Positions 1 to 8,422 of a stretch of 64,000 bases of DNA are shown here, piece after piece. Position 1 is the first letter of the stretch; each line of letters begins with the position of its first letter. The notes beneath the pieces are model-generated. The model did no database searches, had not been told where the DNA came from, and was given only the letters and a program-made list of their open reading frames with translations. The translations under genes and the position numbers were made by a program. Source of the DNA: Microbulbifer sp. Q7 (GTDB lineage: Bacteria > Pseudomonadota > Gammaproteobacteria > Pseudomonadales > Cellvibrionaceae); the NCBI RefSeq assembly GCF_001639145.1, contig NZ_LROY01000002.1, positions 900,501 through 964,500 of the forward strand, read 5' to 3'.

Positions 1-575
1 TGCAGCTCAAGTTTGATGACATGAACAACGCACTGGGGCGCGTGGAAGGTTACGCCCAGTCCCTGGGAGACGGGTTTACCGGCGAAGACTGGAGCCATTC
101 CCAGGGCAGCCTGTTCCAGGCGGTGAAGATGGAAAAGACCGTGGTGACCCTGATGCTGATGATCATTGTCGCCGTGGCCGCCTTCAACATTGTCTCGGCA
201 CTGGTCTTGATGGTGGCGGACAAGCGCTCGGATATCGCGGTGCTGCGCACGCTCGGCCTGACCTCCCGGCAGATTATGGCGGTGTTCGTGGTGCAGGGCA
301 GCGCCATTGGCATTATCGGCGCACTGATAGGCGGCCTGTTAGGCACCCTGATCGCGCTCAATCTCACCGACCTGGTTTCCTGGATTGAGGGGGTGGTGGG
401 CGCACAGATTTTCGACCCGCGGGTATTTTTCGTGAGCTTTTTGCCCTCGGAGTTTCGTGTCGGGGATGCGGTGATGGTATTGAGTGCCGCGGTCATCATG
501 AGCCTGCTGGCAACCCTGTTCCCGGCCTGGCGCGCGGCCCAGATTGCGCCGGCAGAAGCACTGCGCTACGAATAA
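1..575 (+). CDS. lolC: LolC-type lipoprotein-releasing ABC permease, C-terminal part (gene enters from the left)
   Basis: The frame is open from base 3 and ends at TAA 573-575, so about 190 C-terminal residues are visible. They hold the last periplasmic stretch and three FtsX/MacB-type membrane segments (around LMLMIIVAVAAFNIVSALVLMV, then two more). The motif DKRSDIAVLRTLGLTSRQIM is typical of LolC/LolE: it lies just after the first of these helices and contacts the ATPase. The product forms the inner-membrane LolCDE complex that extracts outer-membrane lipoproteins and hands them to LolA. The gene is followed by lolD and lolE on the same strand. LolC rather than LolE is inferred from its place before lolD. 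Confidence 0.9.
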   Translation, partial: QLKFDDMNNALGRVEGYAQSLGDGFTGEDWSHSQGSLFQAVKMEKTVVTLMLMIIVAVAAFNIVSALVLMVADKRSDIAVLRTLGLTSRQIMAVFVVQGSAIGIIGALIGGLLGTLIALNLTDLVSWIEGVVGAQIFDPRVFFVSFLPSEFRVGDAVMVLSAAVIMSLLATLFPAWRAAQIAPAEALRYE

Positions 576-621
576 ACCCAAATAATTCGGCGTGCCGATA
601 CGTCTGCACGCCACAAGGTAA

Positions 622-1383
622 ATGAAGCATAAGATGAACAGCCAAGTGGAAATTCACCCGGAAGAGTCCCGCCCGCAGGCGGCCGCTGATGTGGTATTGG
701 CCTGCCATCAACTCACCAAAACCTACCGGCAGGGTGCCAACCAGCTGGACGTGTTGCGCGGTGTTGAACTGCAGGTCCCCAAAGGCGAGCGGCTGGCGAT
801 TGTCGGCGCCTCGGGTTCGGGCAAGTCCACACTGCTTAACCTGCTGGGCGGGCTGGATACACCGACTTCCGGGGAGGTCTGGGTGGAGGGCAAAAACCTT
901 GCCGCCCTGAACGCGAACGAGCGCGGCTGGTTGCGCAACCGCAGCCTGGGCTTCGTGTACCAGTTCCACCATCTGCTGAACGAATTTAACGCGCTGGAAA
1001 ATGTCGCCATGCCGCTGTTGATTGGCAAGCAGTCGATTGCAGAATCTCGCGCTGCCGCACAGGAAATGCTCGAGGCCGTAGGCCTCGGCCAGCGCCTCAC
1101 GCACAAGCCGGCACAGCTCTCCGGTGGCGAGCGCCAGCGGGTGGCAATCGCTCGCGCGCTGGTGGCGCGGCCGGCCTGCGTGTTGATGGACGAGCCTACG
1201 GGCAACCTGGATCGCACCACCGCCCGCGACATTCACAAGCTGATGGACCGTTTGAACAGTGAAACCGGAATCAGTTTTGTCATCGTCACCCACGACCCCG
1301 ACCTTGCCGGCGCACTCGACCGCTGCCTGCATCTGGTGGACGGGGACCTGGTTCCCGACGGGCAGCAGAGCGGCGGCGCCTAA
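622..1383 (+). CDS. lolD: LolD, ATPase of the lipoprotein-release complex
   Basis: 253 residues, normal for LolD with a slightly long N-terminus. Walker A is GASGSGKST at about residues 62-70, the signature is [15 protein letters not shown], and Walker B is [11 protein letters not shown] followed by a switch histidine in VTHDP. This is the MacB/LolD group of ABC ATPases, which drives lipoprotein extraction by LolC/LolE at the inner membrane. It lies 46 bases after lolC and 8 bases before lolE, so one operon is likely. Two starts are possible: ATG 622, with AAGG only 3 bases upstream, or ATG 634. I kept the first. Confidence 0.95.
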   Translation: MKHKMNSQVEIHPEESRPQAAADVVLACHQLTKTYRQGANQLDVLRGVELQVPKGERLAIVGASGSGKSTLLNLLGGLDTPTSGEVWVEGKNLAALNANERGWLRNRSLGFVYQFHHLLNEFNALENVAMPLLIGKQSIAESRAAAQEMLEAVGLGQRLTHKPAQLSGGERQRVAIARALVARPACVLMDEPTGNLDRTTARDIHKLMDRLNSETGISFVIVTHDPDLAGALDRCLHLVDGDLVPDGQQSGGA

Positions 1384-1391
1384 GGTGAAGC

Positions 1392-2657
1392 ATGTTTAGA
1401 CCATTACCTGCTTTTATCGGCCTGCGTTACGCGGGCGCGCAACGCAGCGGCGAGGACTCCGCCGGGCTGGTGTCGTTTATCTCCGGGCTATCCATGATCG
1501 GGCTTATCCTCGGCGTGGCGCTGATGATCGTCGTAATGTCGGTGATGAACGGCTTCGACCGCGAATTGCGCGAGCGTATTCTGGGCATCATGCCTCACGC
1601 CACGGTGTACAACGCCAGTCCCGATATCAATTGGACACAGGTGCGCGACCAGATCGCTACAGAACCGGGTGTCACTGCTGCTGCCGAAGTGTGGCAGGTC
1701 AACGGCCTGGCCCGTAACGGGCTTGAGGTGACGCCGCTGCTGGTACAGGGCGTGAATCCGAAAACCATTGTCGATGTGTCGTCCATTGGCGATTTTTTGC
1801 AGCCGGGAAGTTTCACCGCGCTGACCAGTGACCCGGCAGAACCCGGCATCATTCTCGGTAAGGGGATCGCGGACAAGCTGGGTATCGTGGTGGGTGAGCA
1901 GCTCTCCGTCATCGTTCCCCAGAGCGGCACACCGCAAAGCAGCGGACGTACGGCGGCGCAGCTCGCGGGCTTCCGCGTGGTGGATATTTTCCACTCCGGT
2001 ACCGCACTGGATCACTCCCTCGCACTGGTGGACTGGGCGCAGGCGAAAGCGCTGGCCGGTGGCGCGGGCGGCGCTGGCGTACAGGTACGTGTGGACGACA
2101 TGCTGCGCTCGTTTGCGGTATTCCAGCAGCTGTTGCGCCAGTTGCCGGTGGAAGGTTTTTACGGCAATGACTGGACCGGTACCCACGGCAACCTGTACCA
2201 GGCGATACAGATGTCGCGCAACCTGGTGAGCCTGCTGGTATTTCTGATTATTGCGATTGCTGCATTCAACGTGGTTTCCACCCTCGTCATGGTGGTCATC
2301 GACAAACACGGTGACATTGCCATTTTGCGCACCATGGGGGCGAGTACCCGTGAGATTTTGCTCACCTTTGTCAGCCAGGGGGCGCTGGTTGGATTGGTCG
2401 GTGTGCTGGTGGGGGGCGCACTGGGTGTGCTTGGCTCGCTGGTGGTCACTGATGCGGTGGCGGGATTGGAATCGCTGTTCGGTATCCAGTTCCTCAAGTC
2501 CGACGTCTATCCGGTCGATTACCTGCCGTCCGAACTGGAGTGGGGCGATGTCGCCCTGGTGGTGGGTGCAGGCTTCCTGCTCAGTTTGATCGCCACGCTT
2601 TATCCTGCCTTTCAGGCCAGCCGCGTACAGCCGGCTGCGGCATTGCGCAACGAGTAA
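1392..2657 (+). CDS. lolE: LolE-type lipoprotein-releasing ABC permease
   Basis: 421 residues, the usual size for LolC/LolE. An N-terminal helix (about residues 30-55) is followed by a roughly 200-residue MacB-type periplasmic domain and three C-terminal helices. The cytoplasmic coupling motif DKHGDIAILRTMGASTREIL matches the one in the upstream LolC paralogue. Both proteins end with the A..P..ALR(Y/N)E pattern. AAGGTG lies 5 bases before ATG 1392. Third gene of lolCDE; it forms the heteromeric permease with LolC and binds the lipoprotein cargo. Confidence 0.93.
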   Translation: MFRPLPAFIGLRYAGAQRSGEDSAGLVSFISGLSMIGLILGVALMIVVMSVMNGFDRELRERILGIMPHATVYNASPDINWTQVRDQIATEPGVTAAAEVWQVNGLARNGLEVTPLLVQGVNPKTIVDVSSIGDFLQPGSFTALTSDPAEPGIILGKGIADKLGIVVGEQLSVIVPQSGTPQSSGRTAAQLAGFRVVDIFHSGTALDHSLALVDWAQAKALAGGAGGAGVQVRVDDMLRSFAVFQQLLRQLPVEGFYGNDWTGTHGNLYQAIQMSRNLVSLLVFLIIAIAAFNVVSTLVMVVIDKHGDIAILRTMGASTREILLTFVSQGALVGLVGVLVGGALGVLGSLVVTDAVAGLESLFGIQFLKSDVYPVDYLPSELEWGDVALVVGAGFLLSLIATLYPAFQASRVQPAAALRNE

Positions 2658-2671
2658 TCACACAGTGAAAA

Positions 2672-2701
2672 CTTCCCCATCGCCTTGTGGCGATGGGGAA
2701 G
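2672..2701 (-). terminator. Intrinsic terminator of the alginate lyase gene
   Basis: A 13-bp perfect stem (2672-2684 with 2689-2701, core CCCCATCGCC) closes over a TTGT loop. Read on the minus strand it is followed by TTTTCAC, so it terminates the leftward alginate lyase transcript. There is no T-run on the plus strand, although the stem may also slow readthrough from lolE. Confidence 0.8.
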
Positions 2702-2709
2702 CCAATCCG

Positions 2710-5388
2710 TTACTGGTGGTCTATCCAGAAATCGTACACCACAACTTCACCGTAGTTGTCGGGGTGGTCGGCGAATTCACCTTCGCGGTCGGCATTACTC
2801 TGCGTGTAGTTACCGATTTTGAAGTAGGCTTCCCCGTAGTCACGATCCATGACGTAGTCATTGGAGCCGTCTCTCACCAGATACTGATCGGCGTTACCCG
2901 CCGCGTAAGCGTTGGCCAGGTTGCCATCTTCGGTGTAGTAGACGTAGTGCTTGCCATCGATCACTTCAAACATTACTTCGTGGCGGGTGCCCAGCACGTA
3001 GTCTTCCTTGATAGTGACATCACTTCTCAGCTTGCCGCCATTGAAGCTCAGGAACAGGTGACTACCTTCCAGGCGTAGTACCAGTGCGTCATCGATACCT
3101 GCGGATTTATTGCCGTGAATCTGAGTGGCTACCAGATGGTTCTTCACCATCGGCAGGTGGGTAATGGCCTGGTTTACATAAACCGTGTGTTGGCCTGTTG
3201 TCGTCCAGTAGACATCCACACTGCCGTCCGGCTCGCGCTCACGGAGCTCGGAGCGAATGTAGCTGGAATTCGGCGTGGTACCGTTGTCGCTGCGGATGGG
3301 GGCATAAAACACCATGCCATCGCCTTCCGCATTGACATAGAAGTACTCGTTATTGCTCTCGCCGCAAAGTGTTTTGTCTTCGACACCGTCTGGGTAGGTA
3401 ATCTTCCACTGGTTGCAGTTATCCATCAAATCCGATGGAACCGGGCCTGAACCCGAGGAGCCACCGCTGCTGCCGCCGGACGAACTGCTGCTGGAGCTTG
3501 AGCTGGAGCCGCCACCGGAACTCGAACCTGAACCGCCGTCAGCGCCGTGGGAAACTTCAAGGTTGTAAAACGAAACCTGTGCGTAGTCTCCGCTTTCACC
3601 ACCATTGTTCTGGTTGTAAGCGCCGGCCTTGAAGTAGAACCAGTCCGAGTCGTACTCGTTGGCCCAGAAAATGGTCTGGCGAGCCCAGGTGCCATCGGAT
3701 TTAGTGACGGTGACCGTCATCTCGCGGCCAACCACGTCGATTTCATAACCCCATTTTTCACCGAGCTCAATACCATCTTCAACTGGTTCAATGGTGGAAG
3801 TGAGACCGTATTGATCGGTTCCAGACTCACCGAACAGCGGAATAAAGATTTCGGTATCCGAGTCTTCATAGGCCATATAGACCCAACCCTTGGTGTGCCC
3901 CGGCAGCTTGCGGTAGTAGAGTTTTAGCGGCTCGTCGTTGGACGCATGAATCTGCCCCACAATCACTCGGCCAACACGCCACTCGGAACCCGAGTCGTAA
4001 GTATCGGAAACACGGTCCACGGAAATGGTGGCCTTCATGTTCCCGTCAACCGCCGCCGCAGCGCTCTGGTCAGAGCTGGACGCGGTGGAGATGACCCAGT
4101 TATTGCCGAGGCTCGTGGTACCCGCGCTCGCATTAAGCATTTCGCGCAATTCGCTGCGTGAGTAGGACGAGTTTGAGGTAGAACCACCGGTATTGAGACA
4201 CTGGAAGACCATCGCGCCCGTTGAGCTGTCGGTGTAGAACTCGTTGTTGCTCACCTGTGGCGGGAATTCTTCACTGGCGTCGGGATAGGTAATTTTCCAG
4301 TTGCTCAGGTCGAAATTTTCACCAGGATCATTGGCGGGGTTCAGGTTGGCCATGGGCAAGGTGCCGCCGGATCCATATTCCAGGCAGCCCACGGTAACGC
4401 TGCTGGACGTGCTGGAGGTTTCGCAATTGCCGGACCCGCCACTGCTGCTGCCGCCGCTACTACTACTGCTACTGCCACCACCCACTGGGTCTGAGTTGCC
4501 GTTATCGGCACTCACGCCCACTTCGGTCAGCGAGTTCCACGAGCTATCGCTATTGCCGTAACCAACATAGCGGACATAACGCGCTTCGGTTTCAAACAGT
4601 GAGAAGTTTTCCAGTGAGGTGGAATTGCCACTGCTGACGCCACCGAATAAGACGGTTTCCCAACTTGTGCCGTCATCACTGGTCTGAATATCGAACGATG
4701 AAGTCCGCTGGTCGCCCTTGTAGAACGCAATATTTACGCTGCCCACAACTTGGCTTTGGCCGAGGTCGAGCTGCAACCACTGGCCACTGCCGTTGGCGGA
4801 CCAGCGGGTGTTGAGATCGTCGTCGAGCACATTGTCTGCCACGTTGCCGTCGTCACTACTGGCGGTGGCCACCACGGCGGGTACGCAGGCGGTACAGTCC
4901 GGTGGATCACCGGGGCCACCACCGTTCGCTGGAGAGGTGGTGATATCCACTTCCGTGATGCTGTTCCAGTCGTTGGAGGAATTTCCATACCCAACAATCT
5001 GTACGAACTGTGCAACGGAGTCGCTCACGTCAAAGGTTTGTTGATTTGCGGTACTCGAAGGCTGGTTGCCGGAAAAAACCGTCTGCCAGTCTGTACCGTT
5101 GGACGACGTCTGGATATCCAGCGTGGCAGTACGCTGATCGCCCTTGTACAGCGCGATATCCAGAGCCTCCACCGTATAGCTGCTTCCCAGGTCATAGCGG
5201 ATCCATTGACCGTTACCTTGGGCAGACCAGCGTGTCGACAGGCTGTTATCCAGTGTGTTTTCGGGTGCATTGCCATCATCGCTAGAGGCAGTAACACCTA
5301 CGGGATCGGCAGCAAAACTCAGTGCAGATTGCGATGCAATCAGCAGGGCTGCGGCCCACTTCATAGGCGAAAACTTTTGCGCATTCAT
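2710..5388 (-). CDS. Secreted alginate lyase with CBM32-CBM32-PL7-PL7 architecture
   Basis: About 892 residues from the preferred start ATG 5388, which has AAGGA 8 bases upstream; an earlier in-frame ATG at 5445 lacks this. A signal peptide ends near SALSFAA (residues 20-27). Two F5/8 type C (CBM32) modules follow at about 28-152 and 170-295. Each has the DDGN...D..L.TRWSA and YKGDQRT pattern. A serine/glycine linker leads to a first PL7 domain (about 355-615) with RSELRE, QIH and YFKAGAYNQ. A second poly-Ser linker leads to a second PL7 domain (about 650-890) with RSELRE, QIH and YFKIGNYTQ. The PL7 family cleaves alginate by beta-elimination, and both domains keep the R, Q, H and Y active-site motifs. 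Expected to be secreted or surface-bound, with CBM32 modules gripping the polysaccharide. Endo or exo mode and M/G preference cannot be read from the sequence. Confidence 0.93.
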   Translation of the reverse strand: MNAQKFSPMKWAAALLIASQSALSFAADPVGVTASSDDGNAPENTLDNSLSTRWSAQGNGQWIRYDLGSSYTVEALDIALYKGDQRTATLDIQTSSNGTDWQTVFSGNQPSSTANQQTFDVSDSVAQFVQIVGYGNSSNDWNSITEVDITTSPANGGGPGDPPDCTACVPAVVATASSDDGNVADNVLDDDLNTRWSANGSGQWLQLDLGQSQVVGSVNIAFYKGDQRTSSFDIQTSDDGTSWETVLFGGVSSGNSTSLENFSLFETEARYVRYVGYGNSDSSWNSLTEVGVSADNGNSDPVGGGSSSSSSGGSSSGGSGNCETSSTSSSVTVGCLEYGSGGTLPMANLNPANDPGENFDLSNWKITYPDASEEFPPQVSNNEFYTDSSTGAMVFQCLNTGGSTSNSSYSRSELREMLNASAGTTSLGNNWVISTASSSDQSAAAAVDGNMKATISVDRVSDTYDSGSEWRVGRVIVGQIHASNDEPLKLYYRKLPGHTKGWVYMAYEDSDTEIFIPLFGESGTDQYGLTSTIEPVEDGIELGEKWGYEIDVVGREMTVTVTKSDGTWARQTIFWANEYDSDWFYFKAGAYNQNNGGESGDYAQVSFYNLEVSHGADGGSGSSSGGGSSSSSSSSSSGGSSGGSSGSGPVPSDLMDNCNQWKITYPDGVEDKTLCGESNNEYFYVNAEGDGMVFYAPIRSDNGTTPNSSYIRSELREREPDGSVDVYWTTTGQHTVYVNQAITHLPMVKNHLVATQIHGNKSAGIDDALVLRLEGSHLFLSFNGGKLRSDVTIKEDYVLGTRHEVMFEVIDGKHYVYYTEDGNLANAYAAGNADQYLVRDGSNDYVMDRDYGEAYFKIGNYTQSNADREGEFADHPDNYGEVVVYDFWIDHQ

Positions 5389-5757
5389 TACATAATTCCT
5401 TGCGTTATTATTTTCAAGGCGCGCACGATCCCACAGGCGAGCCATATAGAGGCTTGCCGAACGAGTGTGCCGCGCGATGAATTGATTGAAGAAATTATTA
5501 CAAACTGCGAAACCACGAACGTGGTTAATGTAATAAAGATTAAACCGATAATTATTATGTGTGTTTCGTTTAACCGGGGGTCACATTACTGAAGCAAAAA
5601 ATACTTCGTCAATGAAAATCAAGAAAAAATGCAGAAATTGGTCGACCAATAAATGCCTGGCCGGCACGGCAACGAACTACCATGCGGGTTGTGGAGCAAA
5701 GAGTGATTAATCGGGAATTTGAATTGAAAAAAGCGGGGGGTTTAATTCTGCGACGAA
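5389..5757. promoter_or_regulatory. Upstream region of the alginate lyase gene with two palindromes
   Basis: This 369-base AT-rich region has no credible gene. It contains a 7-2-7 inverted repeat AACCACG-AA-CGTGGTT at 5511-5526 (about 123 bases upstream of the start) and a perfect 14-bp palindrome ATTGGTCGACCAAT at 5637-5650 (about 250 bases upstream). The second has the TGGT..ACCA shape typical of GntR/FadR-family operators. The first resembles a LacI- or GntR-type site. Both fit substrate-induced control of the lyase, but the regulator is not in this window and no convincing -10/-35 pair was found. Confidence 0.45.
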
Positions 5758-6294
5758 TTAATTATCTTCACCGAGTTGCGTCTTGCGCTGTTCCAGGCGA
5801 GCCTTCCAGCGTTTGACCACCTGCCAGCGCCAGATCGCCTGCATAACAAAGTAGGCCACGGCAGCAAAAAAGATGCCGGCGATCAGTGAGCCGGAAAACA
5901 ACGGCAGCCAGATTCTTCCTACTTCCTCCGTCAGCCACTCCCACGACAATTCTATTTTGAACGGCATGGGTGGCGTGCCGAGCAACCAGGCACCGAGTTT
6001 GTAGGTACTGTAAAAAATGGCCGGCATGGTCACCGGGTTGCTGATCCATACCAGCGCCATGGACAGCGGCAGGTTGCAGCGGAACCACAGTGCCAGCAGG
6101 GCGGCAATCAGCATCTGGCCGGGCAGGGGAAGGAAGGCGGTAAAGATGCCCACCGCAAATGCGACAGACACAGAGTGGCGGTTGAGGTGGAACAGGTTGG
6201 GGTCGTGCAGCAGGGTGCCGAGTATCTTCAGGCCGTTATTTGCACGCACTTGTTCGGGAGTTGGCAGCCAGCGCCTGATAACACTCTTAGGCAT
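5758..6294 (-). CDS. DUF2062 inner-membrane protein
   Basis: 178 residues matching the DUF2062 family: a basic N-terminus, the conserved H..SVSVAFAVGIFTAFLPLPGQ stretch (about 40-60), the WISNPVTMPAIF motif (about 84-95), two hydrophobic hairpins and a charged C-terminus. The P-G-Q and NP(V/L)T motifs are the family hallmark. The molecular function is not established, though some relatives are fused to glycosyltransferases. It stands alone on the minus strand between the alginate lyase and prp regions, and no strong ribosome site precedes ATG 6294. Confidence 0.85.
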   Translation of the reverse strand: MPKSVIRRWLPTPEQVRANNGLKILGTLLHDPNLFHLNRHSVSVAFAVGIFTAFLPLPGQMLIAALLALWFRCNLPLSMALVWISNPVTMPAIFYSTYKLGAWLLGTPPMPFKIELSWEWLTEEVGRIWLPLFSGSLIAGIFFAAVAYFVMQAIWRWQVVKRWKARLEQRKTQLGEDN

Positions 6295-6718
6295 GATTCA
6301 AATCTGCTCGATACTCTCGATTAATCTCCGCGAATGAGAATCGCGACTCATCTTCTCGACCGGGAACGTTCGACCCTGGCAGTTCGCGCCCCGGTTACCC
6401 TATTAAGAATAGAGTGATCAGCGCTGCTTGATGCCTCGCAGCAGCCAATGCAGCCAACGCCGGCGCTATTATGCCTACATCACTTTTTCAAGACTACTAT
6501 TCTCGCTCTCGCCCTCAGTGACGCAATAAATTGCTCCCGCGCAGAATCATGACCGATAAGTCAGCCATCAAGTCGCAATGTGTTGACAAAAATTGAGGTT
6601 GACGCAGAAAAATTGGCTATTTAAGCTCTGTTCTCCTATAAAGTGTCGACAATCTGGTGTGGTTTGTACAACACCGGCAAGAATTGGACGAGTGGTCTCG
6701 CGACCGGGGCGGTAGAGA
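6295..6718. promoter_or_regulatory. Divergent intergenic region and likely prp control region
   Basis: No gene is supported in these 424 bases. Near its right end are a weak promoter-like pair (TTGGCT 6613-6618, 18-base spacer, TATAAA 6637-6642), then the palindromes TGTCGACA (6644-6651) and TTGTACAA (6664-6671). TTGT..ACAA-type palindromes are commonly bound by FCD-type GntR regulators. Their place between the putative -10 and the GntR start at 6719 suggests autoregulation of the prp operon. This is inference; 6295-6560 shows nothing recognisable. Confidence 0.35.
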
Positions 6719-7474
6719 ATGGACGGGCAGGGGCAGAAAACATCGGCAGAGGGTGCCGTGGGTAGCGGCGACATCGCGGGTCACGCGGACAGCACCGCTG
6801 GCAGCGCGAGAGCGGCCCGTGGCTCCCAGAGCCTTGCCGACCGGCTGTTCCTCACCCTGCGCAGTGAGATTGTCGAGGGCCAGATCGCCGCGGGTAGCAA
6901 AATCAGCGAGCCGGAACTGGCGCGTCGGTTTGATGCCAGCCGCGGTAGCCTGCGCGAAGCGCTGATGCGCCTGGAATCCCTCAGCCTGATCGAGCGCCGG
7001 GTCAATGTAGGCGCACGGGTCGTCGACCTCACCGAACGCGGCCTGCTGGAAATTTACGACGTGCGTGAGGCGCTTGAAGGCATGGCCTGTCGCCTGGCGG
7101 CAGAAAACCGCTCGCAGGAAGACCTCGCCGAACTGCGCCAGATGCTCGCCCGCCACGAACAGCAGGAAGAGCTGCAAAAGGGCACCGCCTATTTCCAGCC
7201 GGAAGGGGACTTCGACTTCCACTTCCGCATCGTGCAGGCCTCCCACAATGACCTGCTGATCGACACCCTGTGCAACAAGCTTTACTACCGCGTGCGCATG
7301 TACCGCTACCAGCTGGGCATGGCCAGCCCGCGCGCGCACCGCGCCTTCCGCGAACATAGCCACATTATTGAAGCCATCGAAGCCGGCGACGGCGAACTGG
7401 CCGAAATCCTGATGCGCCGCCACATTCGGGCGTCGCGCAGCAACATCGAAAAGAAACTTTCCCAAACCGATTAA
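6719..7474 (+). CDS. GntR/FCD-family regulator of the 2-methylcitrate operon
   Basis: 251 residues. After a non-conserved Gly/Ala/Ser-rich tail of about 35 residues comes a GntR winged helix (about 38-105) with SLADRLFLTLRSEIVEGQI and ISEPELARRFDASRGSLREAL. An all-helical FCD ligand domain (about 110-240) follows, including the metal-ligand pattern D.DFHFRIVQASHN and the late H..IIEAIEAGD...A..LMRRHI. The gene abuts prpB (TAA 7472-7474 is followed directly by an ATG). FCD regulators commonly sense small carboxylates, so 2-methylcitrate or a related acid is a likely ligand. The long N-terminal tail and lack of a clear Shine-Dalgarno leave the exact start uncertain. Confidence 0.85.
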   Translation: MDGQGQKTSAEGAVGSGDIAGHADSTAGSARAARGSQSLADRLFLTLRSEIVEGQIAAGSKISEPELARRFDASRGSLREALMRLESLSLIERRVNVGARVVDLTERGLLEIYDVREALEGMACRLAAENRSQEDLAELRQMLARHEQQEELQKGTAYFQPEGDFDFHFRIVQASHNDLLIDTLCNKLYYRVRMYRYQLGMASPRAHRAFREHSHIIEAIEAGDGELAEILMRRHIRASRSNIEKKLSQTD

Positions 7475-7495
7475 ATGAGAGAACAGGGGCAGCCT

Positions 7496-8374
7496 ATGAG
7501 CAGAACAGAATCCGCCGGCGCACGCTTTCGCCAGGCCCTGAAAGACAACCAGCCGCTGCAGGTCGTGGGCACCATCAACGCCTACACCGCCATCATGGCC
7601 GAGCGCATCGACCACCAGGCCATCTACCTGTCCGGTGCCGGTGTGGCGAATGCCTCCTACGGCCTGCCGGACCTGGGTATGACCAGCCTCGAAAACGTAC
7701 TGGAAGACGTACGCCGTATTACCGCCGCCTCCAGCCTGCCGCTGCTGGTGGATATCGATACCGGCTGGGGTGGGGCCTTCAACATCGCCCGCACCATCAA
7801 GGAAATGATCCGCGCCGGCGCTGCCGCGGTACATATCGAAGACCAGGTTGCGCAGAAGCGCTGTGGCCACCGCCCGAACAAAGAGATCGTCTCTAAAGAG
7901 GAAATGGTCGACCGCATCAAGGCCGCCGTTGACGCGCGCACCGACGACGACTTCTTCATCATGGCCCGCACCGACGCCTTCGCGCAGGAAGGCCTGGAAG
8001 CCGCTATCGAACGCGCCCAGGCCTGCATCGAAGCCGGCGCCGACGGCATCTTCGCCGAAGCCGTGACCGAACTGGAACACTACCGCGCGTTCAAAGACGC
8101 ACTGAATGTGCCGATCCTCGCCAACATCACCGAGTTCGGCAAAACCAGGCTGTACAACAAGGCCGAGCTGGGCGAATCCGGTGCCGACATGGTGCTGTAC
8201 CCGCTGTCCGCCTTCCGCGCCATGAACAAGGCCGCGGAAAACGTCTACACCAGTATCCTGGCCAATGGCGACCAGCAAGCGGTGGTCGACACCATGCAGA
8301 CCCGCGCCGAACTGTACGATTACCTGAACTACCACGAGTTTGAAGACAAGCTCGACGCGCTCTTCAAGAAGTAA
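7496..8374 (+). CDS. prpB: PrpB, 2-methylisocitrate lyase
   Basis: 292 residues, close to the 296 of E. coli PrpB. Cleaves 2-methylisocitrate to pyruvate and succinate, the last step of the methylcitrate cycle. The isocitrate-lyase-superfamily catalytic loop QKRCGH is present at about residues 115-120. The Mg-binding acidic residues lie in DIDTGWGG and HIEDQ. I chose ATG 7496, with AGGGG 6 bases upstream and the family-typical opening [15 protein letters not shown], over the in-frame ATG 7475 that touches the regulator stop codon. Second gene of the operon. Confidence 0.96.
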   Translation: MSRTESAGARFRQALKDNQPLQVVGTINAYTAIMAERIDHQAIYLSGAGVANASYGLPDLGMTSLENVLEDVRRITAASSLPLLVDIDTGWGGAFNIARTIKEMIRAGAAAVHIEDQVAQKRCGHRPNKEIVSKEEMVDRIKAAVDARTDDDFFIMARTDAFAQEGLEAAIERAQACIEAGADGIFAEAVTELEHYRAFKDALNVPILANITEFGKTRLYNKAELGESGADMVLYPLSAFRAMNKAAENVYTSILANGDQQAVVDTMQTRAELYDYLNYHEFEDKLDALFKK

Positions 8375-8422
8375 GCGTTCAAGACATAAACCTTCCGTAA
8401 ATTAGAGAAAAGGGAAAAAGAG

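Noticed and set aside
4750-5592. 280-codon plus-strand frame opposite the alginate lyase gene
   Set aside because: Antisense shadow of the conserved CBM32 coding sequence; no domain of its own.
6583-6588. TTGACA as -35 of the prp promoter
   Set aside because: No acceptable -10 lies 16-18 bases downstream; the TATAAA at 6637 is too far away.
7475-7495. Earlier ATG for prpB
   Set aside because: The start at 7496 has a good ribosome site and matches the family N-terminus.
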